Assembly (NCBI GenBank): GCA_043101605.1
Contig: JBICIG010000016.1
Span: forward strand, 1-19,740
Source of the DNA: JBICIG01 sp043101605
GTDB taxonomy: Bacteria > Planctomycetota > Phycisphaerae > Phycisphaerales > UBA1924
Direction: 5' to 3'
Length of the DNA: 19,740 nt
Shown here: piece after piece, positions 13,982 to 19,740 of the stretch
Layout of the letters: each line of letters starts with the position of its first letter
Position numbering within the stretch: the first letter of the stretch is position 1
Made by a program: the position numbers and the translations under genes
Notes under the pieces: generated by a model
What the model was told of the DNA's origin: nothing
Databases searched by the model: none
Seen by the model: the letters and a program-made list of their open reading frames with translations, nothing else

Positions 13982-14015
13982 GTCATTATCATACTGTCGT
14001 TGATTCCGCTGTCAA
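13982..14015 (-). promoter_or_regulatory. sigma70-type promoter with overlapping Fur-box-like sequence
   Basis: On the minus strand TTGACA (14010-14015), a 16-bp gap and TATGAT (13988-13993) make a near-consensus promoter. Transcription would start about 25 bases before the zinc-ribbon ATG. The -10 region reads TATGATAATGAC, an AT-rich island in GC-rich DNA that resembles half of a Fur-type box (TGATAATnATTATCA). The cluster's own Fur/Zur protein is the obvious candidate repressor. The promoter is seen; the operator is inferred. Confidence 0.65.
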
Positions 14016-14078
14016 GGCCCGTTTCGTAGGGGTGACAGCGACCGCCCAGAGACGCCCAGCAAGGCAAGGAGACCGGAG

Positions 14079-15038
14079 ATGCGATGTGTTGTTTCTGTTG
14101 CAGGGGCGTTGATCGTCGCGGGGTTTGCCGGTGTGTCTGTTGCCGGTGGGTCGGTCTACGACGTTCGTGTTCTTGAGCAGATTGACTTCGCCGGGGCGAG
14201 CACCGTCCAGGTTCGCGGCATCAACAACGCGGGCGACATCGTCGGCTACCGCACCATCGGAGGCGTGACCGAATCGTTCGTGCGTACTTCTGGCGGTATC
14301 GACTTCTTCCAGGTTGCCGGGGCGGACACTTTCGCCCTCGGCATCAACGATTCGCGCGACACGGTGGGTGCTGTTTCGACGGCCGGCGGCGCCGACTCCT
14401 TCCTTCGCCAGGCGGACGGCACGACCGTCACCTTTCAACCGCTCGGGATCGCGGACACGGGGGGCAGCGGCATCAACAACGCCGGCGTCGTTGTGGGTTC
14501 TGCCAACCCGTTCAGCACCGGAGGGTTCGTCCGCAATACGGACGGGACCGTGACATCGATCGACTCCATCGGCAACCTCGGCGAGACCGTCCTGAAGACG
14601 AACGCGACAGACATCAACGACGCGGGCGTCATCTTCGGGCACGCTCTCGGCCAGGCGGGACCCGACTTCTTCGGGCGCGGCTGGTACAGCGTGGACAACG
14701 GCAGCACATTCACGACCGTTATACGGCCCGGCGAACAGTTCACCTATGTATGGGCGGGCAACGACGCGGGCCTACTTGTCGGAGACTTCAGCACTGGCTT
14801 CAGCGGTGATCGCACCGGCTTCGTCTTCGACATCGCATCGGGCATCTTCAGTCCGTTTACCGTGACGGGTGCGGATTGGACTGTGCCGACCGGCATCAAC
14901 GACGCCGGACAGATCGTCGGCTTCAGCCGCGATCGCATCACCGGCCAAGTCTCAGGCTTCGTTGCGGTCGTGCCCGCACCGGGCACGGTGGTCATGCTCG
15001 CCGCGACAGGCCTGCTCGCGGGCCGTCGCCGTCGATAA
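14079..15038 (+). CDS. HAF-repeat secreted protein with PEP-CTERM-like tail
   Basis: This 319-aa exported protein has a signal peptide (about 1-23) and repeats of the HAF type: GINNAGDIVGY (47-57), GINDSRDTVGA (88-98), GINNAGVVVGS (131-141), DINDAGVIFGH (178-188) and GINDAGQIVGF (272-282). Such repeats build a beta-rich extracellular fold. The C-terminus is VPAPG, a hydrophobic helix and RRRR, a PEP-CTERM/exosortase-type sorting signal in its planctomycete variant. AAGGAG lies shortly before the ATG at 14079. It is transcribed away from the metal operon, and its role there is unknown. A host gene at 18421 carries the same kind of tail, so the element seems to use the host's sorting machinery. 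Confidence 0.8.
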   Translation: MRCVVSVAGALIVAGFAGVSVAGGSVYDVRVLEQIDFAGASTVQVRGINNAGDIVGYRTIGGVTESFVRTSGGIDFFQVAGADTFALGINDSRDTVGAVSTAGGADSFLRQADGTTVTFQPLGIADTGGSGINNAGVVVGSANPFSTGGFVRNTDGTVTSIDSIGNLGETVLKTNATDINDAGVIFGHALGQAGPDFFGRGWYSVDNGSTFTTVIRPGEQFTYVWAGNDAGLLVGDFSTGFSGDRTGFVFDIASGIFSPFTVTGADWTVPTGINDAGQIVGFSRDRITGQVSGFVAVVPAPGTVVMLAATGLLAGRRRR

Positions 15039-15042
15039 TCTT

Positions 15043-15078
15043 CGCCGCCTCTTCGCGATGGCGGAGCGGCGGAATTTT
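15043..15078 (+). terminator. possible terminator or attenuator before the COG0523 gene
   Basis: CGCCGC (15043-15048) pairs with GCGGCG (15066-15071) and is followed by GAATTTT. It lies in the 57-bp gap between the HAF gene and the GTPase gene. The stem is short, so partial termination is more likely than full. Confidence 0.35.
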
Positions 15079-15095
15079 CGCTCTGGAGCCCGCTC

Positions 15096-16337
15096 ATGAT
15101 CGAAACAATCGCCAAACTCATGGGCAGGCGAGAGCGCCTCCCGGTCACCGTCCTTTCCGGCTTCCTTGGCGCGGGCAAAACCACGCTGCTCAATCATGTG
15201 CTCCGCAACCGCGCAGGTCTCCGCGTTGCGGTCATTGTGAACGACATGAGCGAGATCAACATCGACGCCGAGCTGGTCAAGCAGGGCGACGCCAGCCTCG
15301 ATCGCGTCGAAGAAGAACTCGTGGAGATGTCGAACGGCTGCATCTGCTGCACGCTCCGGGATGACCTGCTGAAAGCAGTCTCGCGACTCGCGCGGGAAGG
15401 AAAGTTCGACTACCTGCTCATCGAGTCCACCGGAATCTCCGAGCCGCTGCCGGTCGCGCAGACCTTTACCTTTGAAGACGAGGATGGTCGCTCCCTATCG
15501 AAGCTGTCTCGCCTCGACACGATGGTTACCGTTGTCGACGCGTCGAACTTCCGTTCAGAGTTCCAGACGTACGACGATCTGACGGATCGCCAGATCGGTC
15601 TCTCCGACGACGATGAGCGGTCAATCGCGGACCTGCTGACAGATCAGGTCGAGTTCGCGGATGTAGTCCTGGTCAACAAGTGCGACCTCGTCGACGAAGA
15701 GGAACTACGGCATGTCGAGGCGATGATCCGCTCGCTCAATGCCGAGGCCAAGATCATCCGAACCACCAATGCCGAGGTTGATCTCGGAGAGATCATCGGG
15801 ACCGGTCGGTTTGACATGGAACGGTCCATGGCCTCGCCGCAGTGGATCAAAGAACTCAACAGCGAGCACACGCCGGAGACCGAGGAGTACGGCATCTCCA
15901 GCTTCGTCTATCGAGCCCGCCGTCCGTTCCATCCGCAGCGTCTCTACGACATGGTGACCGGGGGGTTCCTCAAGACGACCCGCTCGAAGGGCTTCTGCTG
16001 GCTCGCGACCAAGCACGACTTCGCGGCGATGTGGTCGCAGGCCGGCGGCTCGTTCCGCATCGAACCGGCCGGGCGTTGGTGGGCCGTTGCGCCGCGGGAG
16101 AGGTGGCCCGACGATGCCGAGTCACAAGCCTGGATCGAGTCCAAGTGGGCCGATCCGTTCGGAGACCGCCGTCAAGAGGTGGTCATGATCGGCGTCAAGC
16201 TCGACGAGGCATACACCAGGTCGCTGCTCGACAGTTGCCTGCTCACGGACGACGAACTCGAGATGGGGCCGGGAGTATGGTCGGCCTGGCCGGACCCGTT
16301 CCCGGAGTGGGTGTTTCAGCCCGCGATGATTGACTGA
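15096..16337 (+). CDS. COG0523 G3E GTPase, zinc metallochaperone type (YciC/ZigA-like)
   Basis: A 413-aa G3E-family GTPase. Motifs are Walker A GFLGAGKTT (22-30), the metal-binding GCICC (81-85), ESTGISEP (110-117) and NKCD (194-197) for guanine recognition. A CobW_C-type domain starts near residue 260 (FVYRARRPFHPQRLYD). Length and the RSKGFCWLATKHDF segment fit the long subgroup that includes YciC and ZigA, which are commonly Zur-repressed and thought to deliver zinc to client proteins under shortage. The ATG at 15096 has GGAG seven bases before it. The Fur-type regulator about 4 kb away in the same cargo is the natural controller. Another metal is possible, since COG0523 includes cobalt and nickel proteins. 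Confidence 0.9.
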   Translation: MIETIAKLMGRRERLPVTVLSGFLGAGKTTLLNHVLRNRAGLRVAVIVNDMSEINIDAELVKQGDASLDRVEEELVEMSNGCICCTLRDDLLKAVSRLAREGKFDYLLIESTGISEPLPVAQTFTFEDEDGRSLSKLSRLDTMVTVVDASNFRSEFQTYDDLTDRQIGLSDDDERSIADLLTDQVEFADVVLVNKCDLVDEEELRHVEAMIRSLNAEAKIIRTTNAEVDLGEIIGTGRFDMERSMASPQWIKELNSEHTPETEEYGISSFVYRARRPFHPQRLYDMVTGGFLKTTRSKGFCWLATKHDFAAMWSQAGGSFRIEPAGRWWAVAPRERWPDDAESQAWIESKWADPFGDRRQEVVMIGVKLDEAYTRSLLDSCLLTDDELEMGPGVWSAWPDPFPEWVFQPAMID

Positions 16338-16637
16338 TCTGGGTGCCGCTGCCGACTCTGCGGCGGCTCTCGGCTTTGTAGTTCACGATGACGACCGCTG
16401 ATCGTAAAGGTATCGCGAGCGGCCATGCGGATAGATCACCGCATCAGCATCGGACCGGACAGGCGAAAGTAAGTCAGTTCCCCCTTGCTGCTGTTCCCGC
16501 GGGCCAAGCGGGCGGCGATCGCCCGGGAGGACCCGTGGCCGACCCCGGGGGGCTGCGCGCGGAGCCACGCCCCCGGGCCGCCCCTGCGGCTCCGGGGGGT
16601 GTGGGGGGGACGCGCGCATACCCCTCCCCCCCCTCCG
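16338..16637. other. gene-free distal end of the element
   Basis: I see no credible gene in these 300 bases. They include a GC-rich hairpin (CCCGGGGG 16544-16551 with CCCCCGGG 16570-16577) and the palindrome GGCGATCGCC (16514-16523). TGTAGTTCACG at 16377-16387 repeats the 11-mer at 11607-11617 on the other side of the cargo. Confidence 0.45.
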
Positions 16638-16866
16638 TCACCCACCCGTCGCCGCCCGGACCATGGCGTTGATGCCTGCTCGGACCGGCTCGGGGAGGTC
16701 GGGCCAGGCCGCGATCAGGGCCGCGAGGTCGGGGTCGGGAGCCGCATTGGGGGCGTCCGGGGCCGAACCGCTGGGGGTATAGCTGGTGGTCCGGGCGCGG
16801 GCGTCGTAAACTCCGGTGTCAACGTGCTCTTGCGGAGGGGGCTCGCAGCTTTGCAAGCTGGAAGTT
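16638..16866 (-). pseudogene. detached C-terminal coding segment of the integrase
   Basis: From the tRNA-Ala copy the minus strand reads GLEPSTSSLQS and then 69 codons without stop: CEPPPQEHVDTGVYDARART, a Pro/Ala linker, and LAALIAAWPDLPEPVRAGIN with AMVRAATGG before the stop. The frame relative to the att core is the same as in the integrase gene. Joining the two cores in a circle would add this segment to the integrase. The helical end (WPDLPEPVRAGI) resembles tails I recall on planctomycete integrases; that memory is not a database result. In the integrated state it has no start of its own. Confidence 0.65.
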
Positions 16867-16891
16867 GAGGGTTCGAGTCCCTTCCGCTCCA
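16846..16891 (+). repeat. attachment site copy (attR), displaced 3' end of tRNA-Ala
   Basis: This carries the anticodon arm from CAGC onward, variable loop, T-arm GAGGG-TTCGAGT-CCCTT and 3' acceptor CCGCTCCA. There is no D-arm or 5' acceptor before it, so it is not a working tRNA. It is probably the host's original 3' end, displaced by the element: its C at 16884 would pair better with G5967 than the T now in the tRNA. Confidence 0.85.
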
Positions 16892-16936
16892 CTTCCCCGT
16901 GCAACCGCCGCCCCCGCCCCACCCGAGCCCCCGCCG

Positions 16937-18235
16937 TCACCCCCCCGCCAAGTCATCCTCCTCCGCAATGTCCACCGGCGACCACTCGTACACCTCGTCC
17001 ACCGGTCGCCGCGGCGTGTGACGCATCCCCTGGGCATACCCCATCCGCACCACCAACTGCGGCCGCCCCATCCCATGGACCAGCTTCCCCACCCGCGGCC
17101 GAAGCTCCCCCACCTCGATCGGTTGGTTCAGATACGACGCCGCCATCCCCGCCGCCGTCGCCTTGAGCAGCACCGCCGCCAACGCACGCCCCGCGTTCAC
17201 CCAGTCCCCAACCTCATCACCCGGCGTGTCGAACACCGCAAGCACCGGCGAGTGCTGCGCCAACTCCTCGTCCTTCGCCGCCCGCCCATCACCCACATCA
17301 AAGGTCCGCACGATCCACGGCACCGCGACCGACTCCACCTCGCTCATCCCAAGCGCAAACCCGGGCAGCCCGTCCTTGCTGTGCGACCGATTGTGATGCA
17401 TCCACGACGCCAGCTCCCGCCGGAAACGCCGATCCCCGAGCTGCATCAGGTCCGCCTCGGCAATCAGTTCCGACAGCACGATCCGATCCCGACCCTCCAG
17501 CACCCGGAACCCCACCCCGAACCCCGCCGCCAACGATCGGCATCGCTCCAGCAGCGCCACCGGCGGCTGCCGATCCTCGAACGCCCCGCGATGCGTGTGA
17601 CGACGCACCACCGCCTTGAGCATCGAACCATGCTCCGGCGTCGGCTCCGAGTCACCCACCACCTTCACCCGCGCCAACAGATCCCCGTCCGCCGCCGAGG
17701 GCAGCAGCTCCGTCTCCGTTCGCATCCCATGCACATGCGCCGCAAGCTCCAGGTGATACAGCGCCGCCCCGCAACTGATCGTCAGCTCACGGTCCTCCGG
17801 ATCCACCACCGGCAATCCGCGCGATCGGTCCGCGATCACATCCGCGTGCCGCACACCCACCCGAAAACGCCACGGCTGCGAGTTGTGGCTCGACGGCGCA
17901 AGCACCGCATACTTCAAGCAGAACTGCAGCTTCGCCTGCACCTCCCGGCTCGCCGGAAACGCACGCTCGTTGATGAACCACGGATCCTTCGGGTCCTCCA
18001 CCGGCGCTTCCGCCGCCGAGCGCACACCCTCTCCCCGCCCGCCACGCACCTTCGCCAGCAATCCCAGGTGCGGCACCGGCAGATGCACCCGCTGATACCA
18101 CTTCCGCGCCCTCAGCCGACGCAGCCGCGCCAGCCGATCACGCTGCGCCTCCATCCCCTCCACCGACACACGCTCGTGCGCCGGCTGGTGCAAAGGCAGC
18201 AGATCCAACTCGCTCTTCTTCTTCCTTCGAAACAC
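16937..18235 (-). CDS. Acg-like nitroreductase-family protein
   Basis: This 432-aa protein resembles the Acg/Rv2032 branch of the nitroreductase fold. The signature LKYAVLAPSSHNSQPWRFRV (about 107-126) is the family's N-terminal flavin-site motif. RRHTHRGAFEDRQP follows near residue 210, and the C-terminal half reads GRALAAVLLKATAAGMAASY and PQLVVRMGYAQG. Acg proteins may sequester or bind flavin rather than reduce nitro compounds. An N-terminal extension of about 100 basic residues precedes the fold. I favour GTG at 18235, which has GGAGG four bases before it; ATG 18319 is possible, and the frame to 18424 runs through a terminator. The gene is a single host cistron just past the element. Confidence 0.75.
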   Translation of the reverse strand: MFRRKKKSELDLLPLHQPAHERVSVEGMEAQRDRLARLRRLRARKWYQRVHLPVPHLGLLAKVRGGRGEGVRSAAEAPVEDPKDPWFINERAFPASREVQAKLQFCLKYAVLAPSSHNSQPWRFRVGVRHADVIADRSRGLPVVDPEDRELTISCGAALYHLELAAHVHGMRTETELLPSAADGDLLARVKVVGDSEPTPEHGSMLKAVVRRHTHRGAFEDRQPPVALLERCRSLAAGFGVGFRVLEGRDRIVLSELIAEADLMQLGDRRFRRELASWMHHNRSHSKDGLPGFALGMSEVESVAVPWIVRTFDVGDGRAAKDEELAQHSPVLAVFDTPGDEVGDWVNAGRALAAVLLKATAAGMAASYLNQPIEVGELRPRVGKLVHGMGRPQLVVRMGYAQGMRHTPRRPVDEVYEWSPVDIAEEDDLAGG

Positions 18236-18358
18236 GGCTCCTCCAAGCTCGGGACCGCGAAACGATAACGCCCGCACGACCCGGCGGGAAGCCTCCCGCC
18301 CATCATGCCGCCCGTTCATGAAGATCCCGTCAACGCCGCGAGTCGCCACGCGCAGCAA

Positions 18359-18390
18359 AGAGCCCCCCACGGGCATCCGCGGGGGGCTCT
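18359..18390 (-). terminator. strong hairpin terminator of the PEP-CTERM gene
   Basis: AGAGCCCCCC (18359-18368) and GGGGGGCTCT (18381-18390) form a perfect 10-bp stem with a 12-base loop. On the minus strand it is followed by a short T-containing tail. It lies about 30 bases after the stop at 18421 and separates that gene from the nitroreductase gene. Confidence 0.75.
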
Positions 18391-18420
18391 GGTCTCTCTT
18401 CACGAAACTCCGTGTGGGTC

Positions 18421-19233
18421 TCACCGACGCCGACGCGACACCCCAAGCCCCGCAAGCCCGAGCAGCGCCAGCGTTCCCGGCGCCGGCACGCGATAGCTCA
18501 GCGCGCTCACATTGACGCCCACATCGCCCGCCGCCGTCAGCGTGCCCTCAAAGATGTCCACCGTGTACAGGTCGTTGCTCTGCGCCAGCAGCAGCACGCT
18601 TCCGTCCGCGTTGAAGTCCATCCCGCCGATCGCCCCCAGGTTCAGCCCGCTCAGCCCGACCAGCGTCACGATGCCGTCGAACGGATCGATCGTGTACAGG
18701 CCCTCGGTCGAGCTATCGTACGCGTACATGACGCCCGAAACCGGATGCACCGCCAACCCGATGATCTGGCTCAGCCCCGTCTCGAACAGCTCATTGAACA
18801 CCGGCGTCCCGCCGAGATTCGTGAACGCGTAGATCGAATCGCCAGCCGTCGCGTCACCGTCATCGGTGCTCACGAAGAAAGTCGATCCGTCCGCGCTCAG
18901 CGACGCATCGCCGTCGCCCGAGTCGTTGAACCCGGTCGTCGCAAGTTGTGTGTTCACATCGCCGTTGAAGTACCACAGCCCGCGATCGCCCGGATCGTTC
19001 AGCGAGTCCGTGCTCACATAGTAATAGAACGAAGTCGGCGAATCGAAGTCCATCCCACGGTTGAAGTTCCCGTCCACGAACCCCAGCGTCTGGTTCGATG
19101 CGCCCGGGTTCGCAAGGTCGAACACCGTCACCGGATCCGGGTCACCGGCCGTTGAGATCACACCCCAGTCAAGCTGCGCGCTCGCGCAACCAGCACCGGC
19201 CAACAAAGCAACAACGGCTCCCATCCGACGCAT
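18421..19233 (-). CDS. secreted PEP-CTERM-like protein, beta-propeller type
   Basis: A 270-aa exported protein. The signal peptide MRRMGAVVALLAGAGCASA is likely cut before Gln20; the GAGC in it could also be read as a lipobox. The mature part has repeated short beta motifs around D-G and Y-x-F (GLWYFNGDVNTQL, SADGSTFFVSTDDGD, GLAVHPVSGVMYAYD, GGMDFNADGSVLLLAQSNDL), as in DUF4394-like propellers. The C-terminus is VPAPG, hydrophobic helix, RRRR, the exosortase-type tail also seen in the island protein at 14079. AAAGGGGA lies five bases before the ATG at 19233. A strong terminator follows. The function is unknown. Confidence 0.8.
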   Translation of the reverse strand: MRRMGAVVALLAGAGCASAQLDWGVISTAGDPDPVTVFDLANPGASNQTLGFVDGNFNRGMDFDSPTSFYYYVSTDSLNDPGDRGLWYFNGDVNTQLATTGFNDSGDGDASLSADGSTFFVSTDDGDATAGDSIYAFTNLGGTPVFNELFETGLSQIIGLAVHPVSGVMYAYDSSTEGLYTIDPFDGIVTLVGLSGLNLGAIGGMDFNADGSVLLLAQSNDLYTVDIFEGTLTAAGDVGVNVSALSYRVPAPGTLALLGLAGLGVSRRRR

Positions 19234-19424
19234 TTCGGTCCCCTTTCAGCGCAAACAGTCCCTCGAGCCTCCGACAGCCCGATACCCTCCTCTCTCAAGG
19301 TGCGCCGATTCCGGGCCCGGGCCAGTCAACTGCCGGATCAACCCGCCCCATCGACCCCGTCATCGCGCCCACCGGCCCGCCCGAGCCCCCTCGCCCAATC
19401 CCCCGCCCCTCCTATCCTCGCCCC

Positions 19425-19740
19425 ATGCCCGCACCCTCCAACCCCGACAGCCGGTGGCTCGGCGTCGTCACCGTCCTCGCCACCCTCGTCGGATGGTGCT
19501 CCATCCCCATCTTCCTCCGACACTTCTCACACTCCATCGACCCATGGACCAGCAACGGCTGGCGCTACGGCTTCGCCGCGCTCCTCTGGCTCCCGGTCAT
19601 CCTCCTCGGCTTCCAACGCCGCGACCTCCCCAAGGGACTCTGGAAAGCCGCACTCGTCCCCGCCGCATTCAACTCACTCGGCCAGATCTGCTTCACCTAC
19701 GCCCACTACCAGGTCGATCCCGCCCTCCTCACCTTCGGCC
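19425..19740 (+). CDS. EamA/DMT-family transporter, N-terminal part (runs off window)
   Basis: An ATG at 19425 opens a frame that stays open to the window end (105 codons). It begins MPAPSNPDSRWLGVVTVLAT, with a first membrane helix ending in GWCSIPIFLRHF. DPWTSNGWRYGFAALLWLPV and a second helix (VILLGF) follow, then QRRDLPKGLWKAALVPAAFN and a third helix. The xPxxxNGWRYGFAALLW pattern is typical of the first half of EamA drug/metabolite exporters. The end and the substrate cannot be seen. No good ribosome site precedes the ATG. Confidence 0.75.
   Translation, partial: MPAPSNPDSRWLGVVTVLATLVGWCSIPIFLRHFSHSIDPWTSNGWRYGFAALLWLPVILLGFQRRDLPKGLWKAALVPAAFNSLGQICFTYAHYQVDPALLTFG

Larger units (their letters stand above)
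5988..16866. mobile_element. 10.86-kb integrative element in tRNA-Ala with metal-homeostasis cargo
   Basis: The boundaries are the two tRNA-Ala 3' copies with a shared 21-bp core (5988-6008 and 16846-16866). The integrase abuts the intact tRNA, as usual for tRNA-targeting elements. Next come a primase-helicase and two excisionase-like proteins, then a control region and an orphan gene, then cargo. I see no capsid, terminase or conjugation gene, so it resembles a satellite-like or mobilisable integrative element rather than a full prophage. Confidence 0.8.

Noticed and set aside
16846..16891. a second complete tRNA-Ala gene
   Set aside because: Only the anticodon arm onward is present; the D-arm and 5' acceptor are missing, so it is an att copy.
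16865..18268. 467-codon plus-strand open frame
   Set aside because: It is antisense to the nitroreductase-like gene, and its composition (His, Arg, Pro) is typical of a shadow.
1..19740. CRISPR array or rRNA
   Set aside because: No regularly spaced identical repeats of CRISPR size and no rRNA-like sequence are visible.

Overview
The window looks like a high-GC planctomycete chromosome, probably Phycisphaerae-like. The grounds are two secreted proteins ending in a VPAPG + hydrophobic stretch + RRRR sorting tail, Tat and lipoprotein exports, dense GC-rich spacers, and a helix-turn-helix/RuvB-like gene pair that I associate from memory with planctomycete mobile DNA. No species can be named from the sequence.

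Layout. (1) Bases 1 to about 4675 are the right end of a first mobile island. They hold the 3' end of an IS3-type transposase at the window edge, a RuvB-like AAA+ ATPase translationally coupled to a helix-turn-helix protein, an amidoligase next to an XRE regulator, and a GYF-domain membrane protein split by an in-frame TAG. The island stops at a 44-nt 3' fragment of tRNA-Arg(ACG). The intact tRNA and its integrase would lie left of the window. (2) Bases 4676 to 5960 are host DNA with a zinc alcohol dehydrogenase. (3) An intact tRNA-Ala(TGC) at 5961-6033 is the entry point of a second element of about 10.86 kb, ending at a 46-nt copy of the tRNA-Ala 3' end at 16846-16891. Its backbone runs on the minus strand: an orphan gene, a repeat-rich control region, two small excisionase-like proteins, a CHC2/Toprim/DUF3987 primase-helicase, and a tyrosine integrase whose reading frame ends inside the tRNA. 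Its cargo (11613-16337) is a metal-homeostasis-like cluster. A four-gene minus operon encodes a zinc-ribbon membrane protein, a lipoprotein, a Tat-exported cupin and a Fur/Zur-type repressor. Facing it are a HAF-repeat PEP-CTERM-like protein and a COG0523 GTPase of the kind often controlled by Zur. (4) From 16892 host DNA resumes with an Acg-like nitroreductase, a second PEP-CTERM-like protein and the start of an EamA transporter.

The most interesting observation concerns the integrase. The two att copies share a 21-bp identical core, and the integrase frame passes through it. If the element excises at that core, the integrase frame would no longer stop in the tRNA. It would continue into a 69-codon tail now stranded at the other end of the element (16638-16848). 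The protein would therefore have a different C-terminus in the circular form (575 aa) and the integrated form (511 aa). The element also supplies the 3' half of the host tRNA-Ala, and all five differences between the two copies fall at paired positions.
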